A DNA stretch of 64,000 nt from Massilia soli (GCF_016809835.1 NZ_JAFBIL020000003.1:62001-126000); one strand, 5' to 3'; shown: positions 32,990 to 42,824, numbered from the stretch's first letter. A program made the numbers and translations. The notes: generated by a model not told the origin, from the sequence alone.

Positions 32990-33412
32990 TCAGTTTCGCT
33001 CGCGCGCCGTGTCGAACGCGTATTGCGTCTCGCGCTGCGCTTCCGCCAACGGGACCACCACGAGACTTCCATAGCCGGCGCGCAGGCTTAATTCTCGCGC
33101 TCGCTGGAGCGCTTTCAGCGCATCGTGAAAGGCGTCGTTGGCCGCTACTTCGTCGGGTGTATCCAAGTTGATCTCCTTGGCAATGAGGGCGTTGGGCAGC
33201 TGGTCGACACGATGACCGACGACCCAGATAGACCCGCCGCCAGTGAGCACTGCAACGGCGTTGCGCAACCGAGCGGCGCTTGCTGTCTCGAGCAAAGTGC
33301 TAGTGCGGCTAAGGCTCGCATCGGGGCCTGGACTATGAAGGCGCAGAGACGAGACGCTTGCGGCGCATGCTTCAACGCCGACTGAAAGCGTCGGCAACCA
33401 TCGCAGTTTCAT
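32990..33412 (-). CDS. hypothetical protein
   Basis: The 140-aa reading frame ends with a good-looking segment ('LIAKEINLDTPDEVAANDAF', 'HDALKALQRARELSLRAGYG', 'SLVVVPLAEAQRETQYAF'), while its first 60 residues have weaker composition and the ATG at 33412 lacks a ribosome-binding site. The real start may be further inside. No family is recognised. It diverges from the mobilisation genes. Confidence 0.42.
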   Translation of the reverse strand: MKLRWLPTLSVGVEACAASVSSLRLHSPGPDASLSRTSTLLETASAARLRNAVAVLTGGGSIWVVGHRVDQLPNALIAKEINLDTPDEVAANDAFHDALKALQRARELSLRAGYGSLVVVPLAEAQRETQYAFDTARERN

Positions 33413-33446
33413 GGCGCCTAGGCACGGTTTCCAGAGGCGCGTCGAC

Positions 33447-33493
33447 TGGCGTGCCAGACGCCAAAATCGTTCCCGTTTTCGCTAGCGAAAACG
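33447..33493 (+). other. candidate origin of transfer (oriT)
   Basis: Two inverted repeats sit side by side just ahead of the mobilisation genes: TGGCGT-GCCAG-ACGCCA (33447-33463) and the perfect 20-bp palindrome CGTTTTCGCTAGCGAAAACG (33474-33493). Inverted repeats upstream of a MobC/relaxase pair are the usual oriT layout. A nic site was not identified by eye. Confidence 0.5.
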
Positions 33494-33582
33494 TTGAGAT
33501 ACGTTGAAGGACTAGTGCAGGATAGGGAATAAGATATCAATCTAGATGGTTGACTTCGACAGCGTACTTGGGAGCACACCCA

Positions 33583-34134
33583 ATGGACACGAATGAAAGA
33601 GAACGGCGCTGCAAAACGATCTCAATGGCGGCAACGCCCCGCGAAAAACAGACGTTTGAAAACTTCTGCAGCGAACGCGATTTACTTCCTGGCCAGATGC
33701 TCCGGCTCATGGTCAGAAAGGTCTGCCCCGACTTCGTGGAGATCGACGACAGAAAGGAAACGCGCACCAAGCCTGCCGCACTCTATCTTCGTCTAGCCGA
33801 CAAGGAGTTCGAAGAGCTGTGTGCCCGAGCCGACCAGGAAGGGACAACGCCGCAGGGGTGGGTGCGTCGCCAAATCCGATCTACGCTTGGCCAGACACCC
33901 CAGTTCAACCGCACTGAGGAAAATGCGCTGCTTGCATCCAATCGCGAGCTGGCCCACCTCGGACGCAACATCAACCAGATCGCCCAGCGCCTTAACTCTT
34001 CAAACACCGCGGAGGACGAAATGAAAGCGCTAGACCTTGCTGCGCTCTCCGCCACCATCGGCGAGCATCGCGCTAAGGTGGCCGCCCTGATCAACGCAAG
34101 CTGGGGGCGCTATGGCGGGGAGGGTAGACGATGA
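33583..34134 (+). CDS. MobC-like relaxosome accessory protein
   Basis: The 183-aa product contains the MobC-type motif 'LGRNINQIAQRLN' (about residues 125-140) preceded by two ribbon-helix-helix-like stretches ('AATPREKQTFENFCSERDLL', 'LADKEFEELCARADQEGTTP'). Such proteins bind oriT and help the relaxase open the strands. I chose the ATG at 33583 over an in-frame ATG at 33550 because the family begins close to the first RHH. The relaxase ATG overlaps its stop by four bases. Confidence 0.8.
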   Translation: MDTNERERRCKTISMAATPREKQTFENFCSERDLLPGQMLRLMVRKVCPDFVEIDDRKETRTKPAALYLRLADKEFEELCARADQEGTTPQGWVRRQIRSTLGQTPQFNRTEENALLASNRELAHLGRNINQIAQRLNSSNTAEDEMKALDLAALSATIGEHRAKVAALINASWGRYGGEGRR

Positions 34135-35168
34135 GAACCCAATCAAGTTTTCCGCTGGTGGGACTCGCGCTAGATACACCGGTACGTTCGAGACGCAACC
34201 GTATCCCCGAACTGGAAGCTGCCAAGGCCAAAATAAGGCGCGTCGTCGAACGTGCGACGGAAGCAATGGTGAAGGTGTCGGGGAGCGTGCGCGACGCCAG
34301 GCATCTGAAGTCACATTTCGATTACATCAGCCGAAACGGAAAGATCGAGGTGGAGACCGAGCGCGGTGAGGTGATCGCCACGCGCGACCGGCTGCGCGAA
34401 GAGCACCGCGCCTGGTGTGATGAACTGGGCCCGCCGCGCAGCAACGAGCGGCATACCATCAACATTGTCCTGTCCATGCCGGCAGGGACAGACACAGAGG
34501 CGGTGCGTCGTGCAACGCGCGCATTTGCTGAATCGGTATTCGGCGAGACGAACCAGTATCTCATGGCGGTTCACCACCCTGGCAATGACAACGACACAAA
34601 AAATCCTCATGCTCATCTTACTGTGAAGGCGAGGGGGTACGATGGCGCGCGCCTCGACCCAAAGAAGACGGATCTACAGACGTGGCGCGAAGTGTTCGCT
34701 GCGAAGATGCGTGACCAGGGGTACGAAGTCGAGGCGACGCCGAGGCGCACGCGCGGGGTCATCGCGAAGGCAGCGCGAGGTCGCGTTCTCGCTATCGATG
34801 ACGACGAGAAAAGGCCAGGACGAGGCTTCGTGCGTTTAGCGAAACTGCGGGAAGCAGCCGATGGACTATCGGGGCGTTCAGCGTCGGAAAATCCGTATCG
34901 CAATCAGATCATCGCAACGCAGAAAGCCGTCCGCGCGTCTTGGCTGGAAGGTGCCGCTGAACTTGAGGCATCCTCCGCTCCAGTTGACCGGGACTTGGGA
35001 AGAAAAATTAGGGCGTTTGTCGCGGGTTTGCCGCTTTCACTCCAAGATGAACGAAACACGTTGCGGTCGGAGCTACTTTCGAGCATTGAACGGAGTCGTT
35101 CAACACCAGGGGCGCTCTCCTCGACGCCTAGGGATCGCAGTGAGCCGTGCCAAGGCCCAGAACGATAG
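34131..35168 (+). CDS. relaxase/mobilisation nuclease (MobA/VirD2-like)
   Basis: The 345-aa product shows relaxase motif I with a candidate catalytic Tyr ('LKSHFDYISRNGKIEVE', about residues 62-78), motif II 'HTINIVLSMPAGTD' and motif III 'NPHAHLTVKARG' with the metal-binding His pair. It should nick oriT and stay bound to the transferred strand. At 345 aa it is a short relaxase without a primase or helicase domain, so the element would need a helper for transfer. No coupling protein or type IV secretion genes are present in the window. Confidence 0.85.
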   Translation: MRTQSSFPLVGLALDTPVRSRRNRIPELEAAKAKIRRVVERATEAMVKVSGSVRDARHLKSHFDYISRNGKIEVETERGEVIATRDRLREEHRAWCDELGPPRSNERHTINIVLSMPAGTDTEAVRRATRAFAESVFGETNQYLMAVHHPGNDNDTKNPHAHLTVKARGYDGARLDPKKTDLQTWREVFAAKMRDQGYEVEATPRRTRGVIAKAARGRVLAIDDDEKRPGRGFVRLAKLREAADGLSGRSASENPYRNQIIATQKAVRASWLEGAAELEASSAPVDRDLGRKIRAFVAGLPLSLQDERNTLRSELLSSIERSRSTPGALSSTPRDRSEPCQGPER

Positions 35169-35592
35169 CGGATAGCAGGGAGAAGACATGCCGGTCCTTC
35201 TACATCATCTCAAGATCGGCGCAACCCGATGAACCGGCAGGTAGCCATCCTTCACTTTAACGTGATCGCCTGTCGTGCACTCAAGACGCAAATGCGTCGG
35301 TGGGTAGGTCGTGAATCGACAATTGACGACTACGGCAGTACGCTTCGTTAGAAGCCCAGCTTATCGACATCGAAGGGCTCCAGTGCCGGGTAACGGCTGG
35401 GCGACGAGCTCTTAAAGAGGCATTTCTGATAGGCAGCATCCTCTTTGGCCCACGGTGGCTGTGTGTGGCGGGCGTAGCGCTCGCTACTCGAGGCGCGGCA
35501 CAAATGATTCTCCACATCTATCAACAAAGTCTGTGCTTGCAGTTGCCGAAGAAAACTGAACGTTTCTCAAATCAGGTCGGTTTCGCTAAGCA
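35169..35592. other. gap after the relaxase gene
   Basis: No supported gene. A 78-codon minus-strand ORF (35281-35517) has poor composition and no ribosome-binding site. Confidence 0.4.
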
Positions 35593-35952
35593 TTAGCGCC
35601 GCATGTCATAGATCTCATCGTCCACGACCATTTTATAGTCGTAATGAGTTCGTCCTTGCAATGTAATTGGCTTTGCAATGATTACCGCGGTTGGCCGATA
35701 CGCGTACTGATATCCATATTGTGCGCAGGTGAGTACTTTATCATCGGCGAAGACAATTACTCGGCCGTGCTTACAGCCTTTAAATGCACCTTCGCCCTTC
35801 TCACCATCTCCATCGTCGTACCAAGCTTTGATCGTCTTAGCGTCTACGATTGCGTAGCCAACTAGGCGACTCAGTTTGTCGGCGAAATCAGCCTTAGCTA
35901 TTGGGGCAGATAAAAATGCCCCCATGAATATGACAGTGCGCAGCGTTTTCAT
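35593..35952 (-). CDS. small exported hypothetical protein
   Basis: The 119-aa product has a signal peptide (about 1-21, ending 'SAPIAKA-DF') and a mature domain with two Cys ('FKGCKHGRVIVFADDKVLTC') likely to form a disulfide. The remainder is beta-rich ('YRPTAVIIAKPITLQGRTHY'). A periplasmic location is expected; no family is recognised. It is convergent with the relaxase gene and divergent from mcrB. Confidence 0.62.
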   Translation of the reverse strand: MKTLRTVIFMGAFLSAPIAKADFADKLSRLVGYAIVDAKTIKAWYDDGDGEKGEGAFKGCKHGRVIVFADDKVLTCAQYGYQYAYRPTAVIIAKPITLQGRTHYDYKMVVDDEIYDMRR

Positions 35953-36409
35953 CGTTTTACTGATACTTTCTTATGGGCGATTGGTAAAAAAGCAAGTTTT
36001 CGGGTAGTTCTGAGTGTACGATCGGTCCACCGACATTGGGTATTCGTCGCGTCACCCGTCGGATTCGAACACTCGGCCGTTGAGGGGTGATATCGAAGAA
36101 TCATGAGGCGAATGTTACCTGTTATTTCAGCTTGAAATGTCTCCAATGTTCACGCGACAGCCTGATATCAAGCGTGCCACCGTGACTCGTTTCACCACAA
36201 CCGCACTGCATCATGTAGCGGCTCACACTCTTCAAGAATCCCAATGCGAATTGAGACCTGTTACTGTTTGCGGACGTCGTGACATCTTCCAAGATTGGCG
36301 CGCCTTCCGAGCTGGCGAATCTACTGGTGGACATTAGTTTGTCGTTAAGATACGGTGTCGACCGGTCGGCGAATTATCGCTCGGCCTTTGGTTCCTTTAG
36401 GAGATTGCA
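35953..36409. other. divergent intergenic region before mcrB
   Basis: Promoters for the exported protein (leftward) and mcrBC (rightward) must be here. I see no ORF of merit. A TTCGAAT-like word near 36060 resembles a tRNA T-loop, but its flanks do not pair, so it is not a tRNA. Confidence 0.4.
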
Positions 36410-38527
36410 TTGGACGTGCGGAAAAACTTTCGGGAGTTTGTGACGGGTACAGGAAAGCAAGAGAAAACAGCAAAAGAGTACACACGGTTCATCGAACACC
36501 TTTCCGAGCATTCAAAAATCGATATTTTTGCTATCAACATGCCTGATGTGTTGATGCCGTTAGTCGAGCGTTATGGCTCTGGCGGCGACGATTACGCAGA
36601 AGGGAATATTTACCACGGGGGACCACGCGCAGCGATCAAGCAATACCTCGCGTTCTTGCAAAGCCGCACATTTTCTAATCCGTTCGCCGCTCAATCGACT
36701 ATACCTTCCGCCGCCCCTATGACCACACCAACTCTCGTCCGCCCGCCACTCAATCAAATCCTCTACGGCCCGCCTGGGACTGGTAAAACCCACTCGACAA
36801 TTGATGAGACTTTGGCCATCCTGGATCCGTCCTTTCTCGAGCAACATCGCGGAGATCGGGGAGCTTTGCGGGCACGCTTTCAAGAATTCGAGGCCTCGAA
36901 TCACGTACGCTTCGTGACCTTTCATCAAAGCTTTAGCTATGAAGACTTCGTAGAAGGATTGCGCGCCGATCCTGATGAAGCGACGCGTCAGCTAAAGTTC
37001 TTCCCGGTGGACGGCGTCTTCAAGGCGATTTGCGAGGACGCTACTGCCAGGAAGGTGGTCGTGGACGAAGTGCCGGATGTCGACGTGAGCGGAAACACGA
37101 TCTGGAAAATGTCACTTGGTAACCGTAGTGAAGAAAACTATGTATATGAAGAGTGTATCGAACACGATCGAATTTTATTGGGCTGGGGGCATGGCATCGA
37201 TTTCTCTGCGGTGAAAGACAAGGCCGATATCATCAGGCTATTCGCGCAAAACGGCACCGTCTACACCACAGCGGATTATCCGGTGACCGCAGTAAACGCG
37301 TTTGTGCTCGGTATGGGCGTGGGCGACCTGGTCGTCGTGGCGGACGGCAATTCGAAGTTCCGCGCGATTGGGCAGATCACCGGACGGTACGAACATTTGC
37401 CGCGAGAGGAGGCTGAGGATGAATTCTCGCAAAGTCGAGCAGTGCGTTGGCTCAAGGTATTTGCCCCCTCCACTTCATGTAACGTGATCATGACCAAGAA
37501 CTTCATGATGAAAGCGATCTATCGCCTGGGTGCCGAGGTGATCGATCGAGAGAAGTTGCGCGACCTTCTCTCGACCAAAGCTATCGCGCTCCACACCCAG
37601 CAAGGCCCGGATGCGCGGGTGTTGATCATTGACGAGATTAACCGCGGCAACATTTCACGAATTTTTGGTGAACTCATCACATTGATTGAGCCCAGTAAGC
37701 GCGCCGGTGGTGGAGAAGCGCTGTCAGTAACGCTGCCCTACTCGAAGGAGTCCTTCAGTGTTCCGAGTAATCTTTACCTGATCGGCACTATGAATACCTC
37801 CGACCGCTCACTCAGCGGCTTGGATATCGCACTGCGGCGCCGATTTGTGTTCAAGGAAATGCCTCCGCGCCCTGAGTTACTTGCTGGCATTGTGGTGGAG
37901 GGTGTGGCGATCGACCAGCTGCTTTCCGTCATGAACCTTCGCATTGAGGCACTCCTTGATCGCGAACACTGTTTGGGACACGCCTACTTCCTACCATTAA
38001 AGGATGAGCCCTCGATCGAGCGTCTGGCGCGCATCTTTGAGCAGCAAATCGTTCCGCTGCTTAAAGAGTATTTTTTTGAAGACTGGAACCGGATTCGCTG
38101 GGTGCTCAATGACCATCGGAAGGCCCCAGTAAATTGCTTTGTGCTCCCGTCCAGCGTCAGCATTAGTACGCTCTTCGGCGACGATTTCGAAGGCCGAGTT
38201 CAAGAGAAAACCTGGATAGTCAATGACGACGCGTTTGATCGGGTCGACGCGTATCTCGGGATCATCGAGCACACCAAATCCGCGGTTAAGGCCGCAGCGT
38301 TATCGGCAAGTGAAGCTAGTATCGAATTCGGCGGTTTTAGGCTAGAACGATGGACGGATAAAACGATCAAGGTGTACCAGAATGGCGTTGAACAGGTCGC
38401 CATGCCAATTCTTAAGAAGTTGGCTGATCAATTGGGGGTGAATCATCTCAATCCACAAGGTGGCCAGCACAATACTCGCCAGCTCGGCGCACACGTTATG
38501 GCGGCCGCGAAGCAGGCAGTCAATTGA
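36410..38527 (+). CDS. mcrB: McrB-type AAA+ GTPase with inserted EVE-like domain
   Basis: The start is a TTG with AGGAG six bases upstream. Residues 1-90 form a small helical domain resembling integrase core-binding (SAM-like) folds. The AAA+ motor follows: Walker A 'GPPGTGKT' (about 120-127), then an insertion at about 225-360, Walker B 'VLIIDEINRGNISRIFGELI' (about 404-423), the McrB signature 'GTMNTSDRS' (about 459) and the arginine finger 'RRRF'. The insertion ('ILLGWGHGIDFSAVKDKADI', 'GDLVVVADGNSKFRAIGQIT') looks like an EVE domain, which reads modified bases. McrB drives GTP-dependent translocation and activates McrC. mcrC overlaps by four bases. Confidence 0.86.
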   Translation: MDVRKNFREFVTGTGKQEKTAKEYTRFIEHLSEHSKIDIFAINMPDVLMPLVERYGSGGDDYAEGNIYHGGPRAAIKQYLAFLQSRTFSNPFAAQSTIPSAAPMTTPTLVRPPLNQILYGPPGTGKTHSTIDETLAILDPSFLEQHRGDRGALRARFQEFEASNHVRFVTFHQSFSYEDFVEGLRADPDEATRQLKFFPVDGVFKAICEDATARKVVVDEVPDVDVSGNTIWKMSLGNRSEENYVYEECIEHDRILLGWGHGIDFSAVKDKADIIRLFAQNGTVYTTADYPVTAVNAFVLGMGVGDLVVVADGNSKFRAIGQITGRYEHLPREEAEDEFSQSRAVRWLKVFAPSTSCNVIMTKNFMMKAIYRLGAEVIDREKLRDLLSTKAIALHTQQGPDARVLIIDEINRGNISRIFGELITLIEPSKRAGGGEALSVTLPYSKESFSVPSNLYLIGTMNTSDRSLSGLDIALRRRFVFKEMPPRPELLAGIVVEGVAIDQLLSVMNLRIEALLDREHCLGHAYFLPLKDEPSIERLARIFEQQIVPLLKEYFFEDWNRIRWVLNDHRKAPVNCFVLPSSVSISTLFGDDFEGRVQEKTWIVNDDAFDRVDAYLGIIEHTKSAVKAAALSASEASIEFGGFRLERWTDKTIKVYQNGVEQVAMPILKKLADQLGVNHLNPQGGQHNTRQLGAHVMAAAKQAVN

Positions 38528-39834
38528 CTGAACTTGTTGTCGTCCGAGAGTACGCCAAGCTGACGACCTGTCCGGTGTTACAGCCAACGCTGGATCGTGC
38601 GTCCGTGTCGAAAAGCGCTTTCGAATACCTGTGCCGTCTTGCGGGACAGTTCCGCGCCGACGGCGCGCAGTTGCTGGAAATAGAGGGCAGCCAATGGCTG
38701 CGGCTGGACAACTTCGTGGGGATTCTCGAGACGCCCTGCGGCACTACGATCGAGATCCTGCCAAAGCATGTGGAAGCTGGCGCATCGCCTGAAGCGGCAC
38801 GCGCGCTGATGACTCGCATGATTCAAGCTGCGCTCGACTTGCCGACTCGCCAGGTTGGGCCAGCGGATCTGGCCCTGTTTAACGCGCCCTTGTCGGAATG
38901 GGTGCGGAGACAGTTTTTAACGGCACTTGAACATCTGCTAAAACGAGGCATGAAGTTCGACTATTTGCGCATCGAAGACGAACAACGCCATTTGCGTGGC
39001 CAGCTCGACGTCATCCGCCAACTGCGCCAACCCCCCCACCGGGCGCACTACTTTCACACTCGTCACGATGTGTTTTCGCTGGACTCTCCTGAAAACCGCC
39101 TGATCCGTTCGGCCCTGCTGCGCGTGGCGCAATCGACCCAGGATCCGCTCAACTGGCGCGTGTCTCACGAGCTACTGCAGGTGCTAGCAGAGGTGCCTCC
39201 ATCGCGCGACTTGATAAGCGACTTTAAAGCGTGGCGTGGCGGTCGACTCATGGCGCATTATGGACACATTCTGCCGTGGTGTCAGCTCGTCTTAGGCCAG
39301 CAGATGCCGCTGGCAGTGCAGGGTACCTGGCATGGGATGAGCCTTCTTTTTCCGATGGAGAAGCTATTCGAGCGCTTTGTGGAGGCTACGCTGCTGCGTC
39401 AGCTTCCTAATACGGCAAGCCTAAAGCGCCAATCGCGCGAGGCCCATCTATGCAACCACGACGGCCGCGGTTTTTTTCAATTAAGGCCTGATCTAGTGCT
39501 GGAGTACGCGGGTCAGCGTGTGGTTTTAGATGCGAAGTGGAAACGCTTAACTGCATCGCGTGATCACAGATACGGTATCTCCCAGAGCGACTTTTATCAA
39601 CTCTTCGCGTACGGTCATAAGTACATCGATGCAGGTCAGCAGCTGAAGGAGCTGGTATTGATTTACCCAGGCACTGCAGCCTTCAACGCACCTTTGCTAC
39701 CGTTCTCATTTGGCGGGGGTATGACGCTTTGGGTAGTGCCATTCGAGCTAGGCGATCGGACTGGCGACGAACGTTTGATCCTTCCTACGGAAATGACGAT
39801 GGCGCAGGCTGTCAAATTTGATCCCTTGCCATGA
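38524..39834 (+). CDS. mcrC: McrC-type restriction endonuclease subunit
   Basis: The start TTG overlaps the mcrB stop (TTGA), so both subunits are coupled. The N-terminal ~200 residues form the McrC beta-rich finger and helical part that docks on the McrB hexamer. The C-terminal nuclease has 'LRPDLVLEY' followed by 'VVLDAKWK' (about 320-340), giving the PD-(D/E)XK residues D, D and K. The length of 436 aa is normal for large-type McrC. Together with the EVE-containing McrB this forms a modification-dependent type IV restriction system. Confidence 0.88.
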   Translation: MTELVVVREYAKLTTCPVLQPTLDRASVSKSAFEYLCRLAGQFRADGAQLLEIEGSQWLRLDNFVGILETPCGTTIEILPKHVEAGASPEAARALMTRMIQAALDLPTRQVGPADLALFNAPLSEWVRRQFLTALEHLLKRGMKFDYLRIEDEQRHLRGQLDVIRQLRQPPHRAHYFHTRHDVFSLDSPENRLIRSALLRVAQSTQDPLNWRVSHELLQVLAEVPPSRDLISDFKAWRGGRLMAHYGHILPWCQLVLGQQMPLAVQGTWHGMSLLFPMEKLFERFVEATLLRQLPNTASLKRQSREAHLCNHDGRGFFQLRPDLVLEYAGQRVVLDAKWKRLTASRDHRYGISQSDFYQLFAYGHKYIDAGQQLKELVLIYPGTAAFNAPLLPFSFGGGMTLWVVPFELGDRTGDERLILPTEMTMAQAVKFDPLP

Positions 39835-40166
39835 TCCTGCGGAATGTGGGAGGGACGGCACACTTGCGCTGCGGCGCTGGGCGCTTCGCGCTTGCCAGTC
39901 ACTGGCACACGTTCTTCATTTCTTGCGGCTCGGTGCGGGCCACTTGCGAGATATATCATCCTTAAGAGAAGTGTTCGAACTCAAACTCCGCTCAAGTACA
40001 TAGCGCACCGCGTGTCCCTCGGCTGCCCGTCCCGACGCGTGGAAAAACACAGATCAACCGGGTGTCCCTGGCGGAAGCGCGACCGCAGATATACTGAGGT
40101 CGGTGACATTTGGTGACTCTTGAGCCATTGTCGGTGAGTTAAAATCAGTGCCTCATTGAAACAATT
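39835..40166. other. gap after mcrC
   Basis: The 332-bp interval shows no hairpin terminator and no convincing gene. Short ORFs in several frames lack ribosome-binding sites. Confidence 0.4.
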
Positions 40167-41411
40167 ATGAAGGTTACTGTGTCCAAAGTTACATTCAATC
40201 AAACCATGACTGCGGACGGCCAAATCGCCGTGGCATTGTTCAGCTCCGACTTGCCGGCTGGAGGATTTACATTCAATTTTGCGTTCAACTACAGCGGTTC
40301 GAACGTTCAGTTTGACCGAATCACTTATTCGGGCGCAGCAGCCGTCACGTCAAGCGCAAGCGTCATCGGAACAGTTGGCACCGTTAGCGTGAAAGGGAGC
40401 CTCTCGCCATCATCGACTACCGCATTCGCAACGCTACTTTTCGATGCCCAGAGCAAGGGCACGCTTGACGTTGATGTGGTGAGCTTAATCATTAACGGCT
40501 CATCTGCCGTAGTCGTCGACCCGGCACCCTACAATTTTTCGATTCTTGCAGAGGGAATAGCAGTAAAGGCCGACACCAGCACAACAGGTTCGTACAAACC
40601 CCTCGATGGTTTTTTCAACCTCGCGTATGAGGTGAAATCCTCCCCGCAGAATGGCAAGGTGGTGTTTGGCGAGGTAGCCAATCCAGCGGTTTGGAAGTAC
40701 ACCCCAGCTGCCGGGTTTTACGGCGTCGACAGCTTCACATTAAAAGTTTCAGACGTCTTCGATGCGAAGGAAAAAACGATCGTCTTGAATGTCAGTCCGG
40801 TCGGCACTACAGGCAACGACAACTTCCACAGCAGCGCTGGGACTTACCATACCGACGGTGGAATCGGGATGGACACGCTCAGCTACAACGGCAAGCGCGC
40901 AGATTTCACGGTTGTTAAATCGGGTAACAGTACCGTTATCACGGACAAGAGCGGCGCCGAAGGTGTCAACTACCTTGATAACTTCGAGCGCTTGACGTTT
41001 TCTGATGGAGCTATCGCGCTTGATGTGGAAGGTAATGCTGGGCAGGCGTACCGCCTTTATCAAGCAGCGTTCAATCGCGCTCCGGATGCCGTAGGGCTGG
41101 GTTACTGGATTAATGCGCTTGATAAAGGAGTTCCGCTGCTCACGGTTGCGGAGGGCTTCATGAATTCCAGCGAATTCAAAGGCATCTATGGCGTTGGCCC
41201 CACCAACAACGAGCTTGTCACGCGCTTTTATGAAAATATTTTGCACCGTCAGCCGGAAAAAGCAGGACTCGAGTTCTGGGTTGGCATCCTCGACACCAAA
41301 GCAGCTAGCCCTGTGCAGGTTCTAGCATCAATGAGTGAAAGTGCGGAGAACCAGGCAGGCGTTGCCAGCATCATCGGCAACGGTTTCGCCTACACGCCCT
41401 ACGGCACTTGA
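40167..41411 (+). CDS. DUF4214 domain-containing extracellular protein
   Basis: The 414-aa product has no signal peptide. Residues 1-130 form a cohesin-like beta-sandwich ('FTFNFAFNYSGSNVQFDRIT'). Residues 140-215 are an Ig/cadherin-like tandem-repeat domain ('VWKYTPAAGFYGVDSFTLKV'), followed by a segment with 'GTTGNDNFHSS...GGIGMDTLSYNG' typical of RTX-related Ca-binding turns. The C-terminus (about 285-405) is DUF4214 with its 'YRLYQAAFNRAPDAVGLGYW' and 'RFYENILHRQPEKAGLEFWV' halves. Such proteins are usually exported by type I secretion through an uncleaved C-terminal signal. They are abundant in Massilia-like bacteria. Confidence 0.82.
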   Translation: MKVTVSKVTFNQTMTADGQIAVALFSSDLPAGGFTFNFAFNYSGSNVQFDRITYSGAAAVTSSASVIGTVGTVSVKGSLSPSSTTAFATLLFDAQSKGTLDVDVVSLIINGSSAVVVDPAPYNFSILAEGIAVKADTSTTGSYKPLDGFFNLAYEVKSSPQNGKVVFGEVANPAVWKYTPAAGFYGVDSFTLKVSDVFDAKEKTIVLNVSPVGTTGNDNFHSSAGTYHTDGGIGMDTLSYNGKRADFTVVKSGNSTVITDKSGAEGVNYLDNFERLTFSDGAIALDVEGNAGQAYRLYQAAFNRAPDAVGLGYWINALDKGVPLLTVAEGFMNSSEFKGIYGVGPTNNELVTRFYENILHRQPEKAGLEFWVGILDTKAASPVQVLASMSESAENQAGVASIIGNGFAYTPYGT

Positions 41412-41449
41412 CGATGTACCCAACTCAGGAACACGGGAATTAACCAACA

Positions 41450-42688
41450 ATGACTGCCTACACCAATATGATCCACATCGATCAGGACGGCGTGTCGACG
41501 TTGTTGGAACGAATGCCTCTTACGCAGGGTGTGGCTGGCCAGTACAGCGAATCATGGCTTCAGCGTATGCTGTTCAATCATCCCGCGGCTCTGCCGATGA
41601 GGGAGATCGACCCACATGCGGGAACGCTTGTACCCGTGTGCATGGAATTACGCACCGATGCCGGACCTGCCGATATCCTGTACGTGACCCGGACCGGGCA
41701 AGTGGTCCTGGTGGAAACCAAACTGTGGAGAAATGCCGAGGCACGCCGTGAGGTAGTTGCTCAGATACTCGACTACGCCAAGGAACTATCGATGTGGTCA
41801 TACGAGGACCTCAGCCGAGAAGCTGCGGTAGCCAGCAAGGGCGGCCCGGGCTATCTGTTAAACGCGGTGCGCGCCGCTCATCCGGATCTTGATGAGGTGG
41901 CCTTCATTGATGGGATTAATCGCAGCCTGGCGGTGGGCGACTTCATTCTCGTCATCGCCGGCGATGGCATTCGCACCGGCGCCGAGGCGTTGGTGTCCTT
42001 CCTTGAGCGCTACGGTCACCTGCGCTTTCATTTCGCACTGATCGAAGTCGCGACGTTCCGAACCGTGGATGGCGCACTTATGCTGCAGCCGCGGGTCCTG
42101 GCAAAGACGGAGCTGCTACGCCGTTCTGTCATGATCGTGCAGCACGGTGGACAAATGCAGCCGTTCAGCAATGATGACAGCGAAGACGTGAAACAAACGG
42201 AACTGGTGACCGCGAAAAATGCGGCAGTGGCTGCGAACTGGGCCCAGTTCTGGACCGAGTTCCTTGCCGTATTGCGCCTCGATGACCAACAGCAAGCGCC
42301 CCCCGTTAAGCCTGCCAAAACCACCAATCTTGCCCTCTACTTACCGCCAGGTCCAAGCTATGCCTGGATTTCGCCATTCGTCGCGCAAGCCCAAGGCAGT
42401 GCCGGGGTTTTCCTTACGTTCGGCAAAGCGCTCGCGGAGGGGCCTGAATGGTTTGACTGCCTCTATGACCAGCGCGACGAAATCGAGAAGGTTCTTCCGG
42501 GACTGAGCTGGGAGAAGCAGGCTGACGGCAAGGTATACATCCAGTGCCCTCCGATCAAGGTTGACTCATTAGAAAATCCTGAAACGCGACAGCGGGTCAT
42601 CACTTACCTCGCTCAACAGACGAATGCCATGGTGAACGTTTTCCGCCACCGGCTTGAGTCGCTCGTTCGCCAACGGGGATTGCGTTAA
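41450..42688 (+). CDS. hypothetical protein with PD-(D/E)XK nuclease-like core
   Basis: The 412-aa product has a restriction-endonuclease-fold signature at about 63-105: 'GPADILYVTRTGQVVLVETK' then 'LWRNAEARREVVAQILDYAK', with D, E-x-K and a downstream Gln. The layout is close to NucS/DUF91-type nuclease domains. The rest, including a C-terminal segment 'AWISPFVAQAQGSAGVFLTF', is uncharacterised. No motor is adjacent. It lies between a DUF4214 gene and a lipoprotein gene and about 1.5 kb before Gabija, so a defence role is possible but not shown. Confidence 0.66.
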   Translation: MTAYTNMIHIDQDGVSTLLERMPLTQGVAGQYSESWLQRMLFNHPAALPMREIDPHAGTLVPVCMELRTDAGPADILYVTRTGQVVLVETKLWRNAEARREVVAQILDYAKELSMWSYEDLSREAAVASKGGPGYLLNAVRAAHPDLDEVAFIDGINRSLAVGDFILVIAGDGIRTGAEALVSFLERYGHLRFHFALIEVATFRTVDGALMLQPRVLAKTELLRRSVMIVQHGGQMQPFSNDDSEDVKQTELVTAKNAAVAANWAQFWTEFLAVLRLDDQQQAPPVKPAKTTNLALYLPPGPSYAWISPFVAQAQGSAGVFLTFGKALAEGPEWFDCLYDQRDEIEKVLPGLSWEKQADGKVYIQCPPIKVDSLENPETRQRVITYLAQQTNAMVNVFRHRLESLVRQRGLR

Positions 42689-42824
42689 TGGCATGAGCAA
42701 GCAAAAGAAGGGCCTCGGCGTAAGCTAACAGCAGGTACCGAAACACATCCGGAAACCATTGATTGCTTACTTTGTACGTTAGGCACGAGCCTAAACAATT
42801 ACACTTTTCGAACTGGAGTATTCA

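Noticed and set aside
36055-36085. tRNA T-loop-like word GTTCGAATC on the minus strand
   Set aside because: The flanking bases do not form a T-stem and no acceptor or anticodon arm can be drawn.
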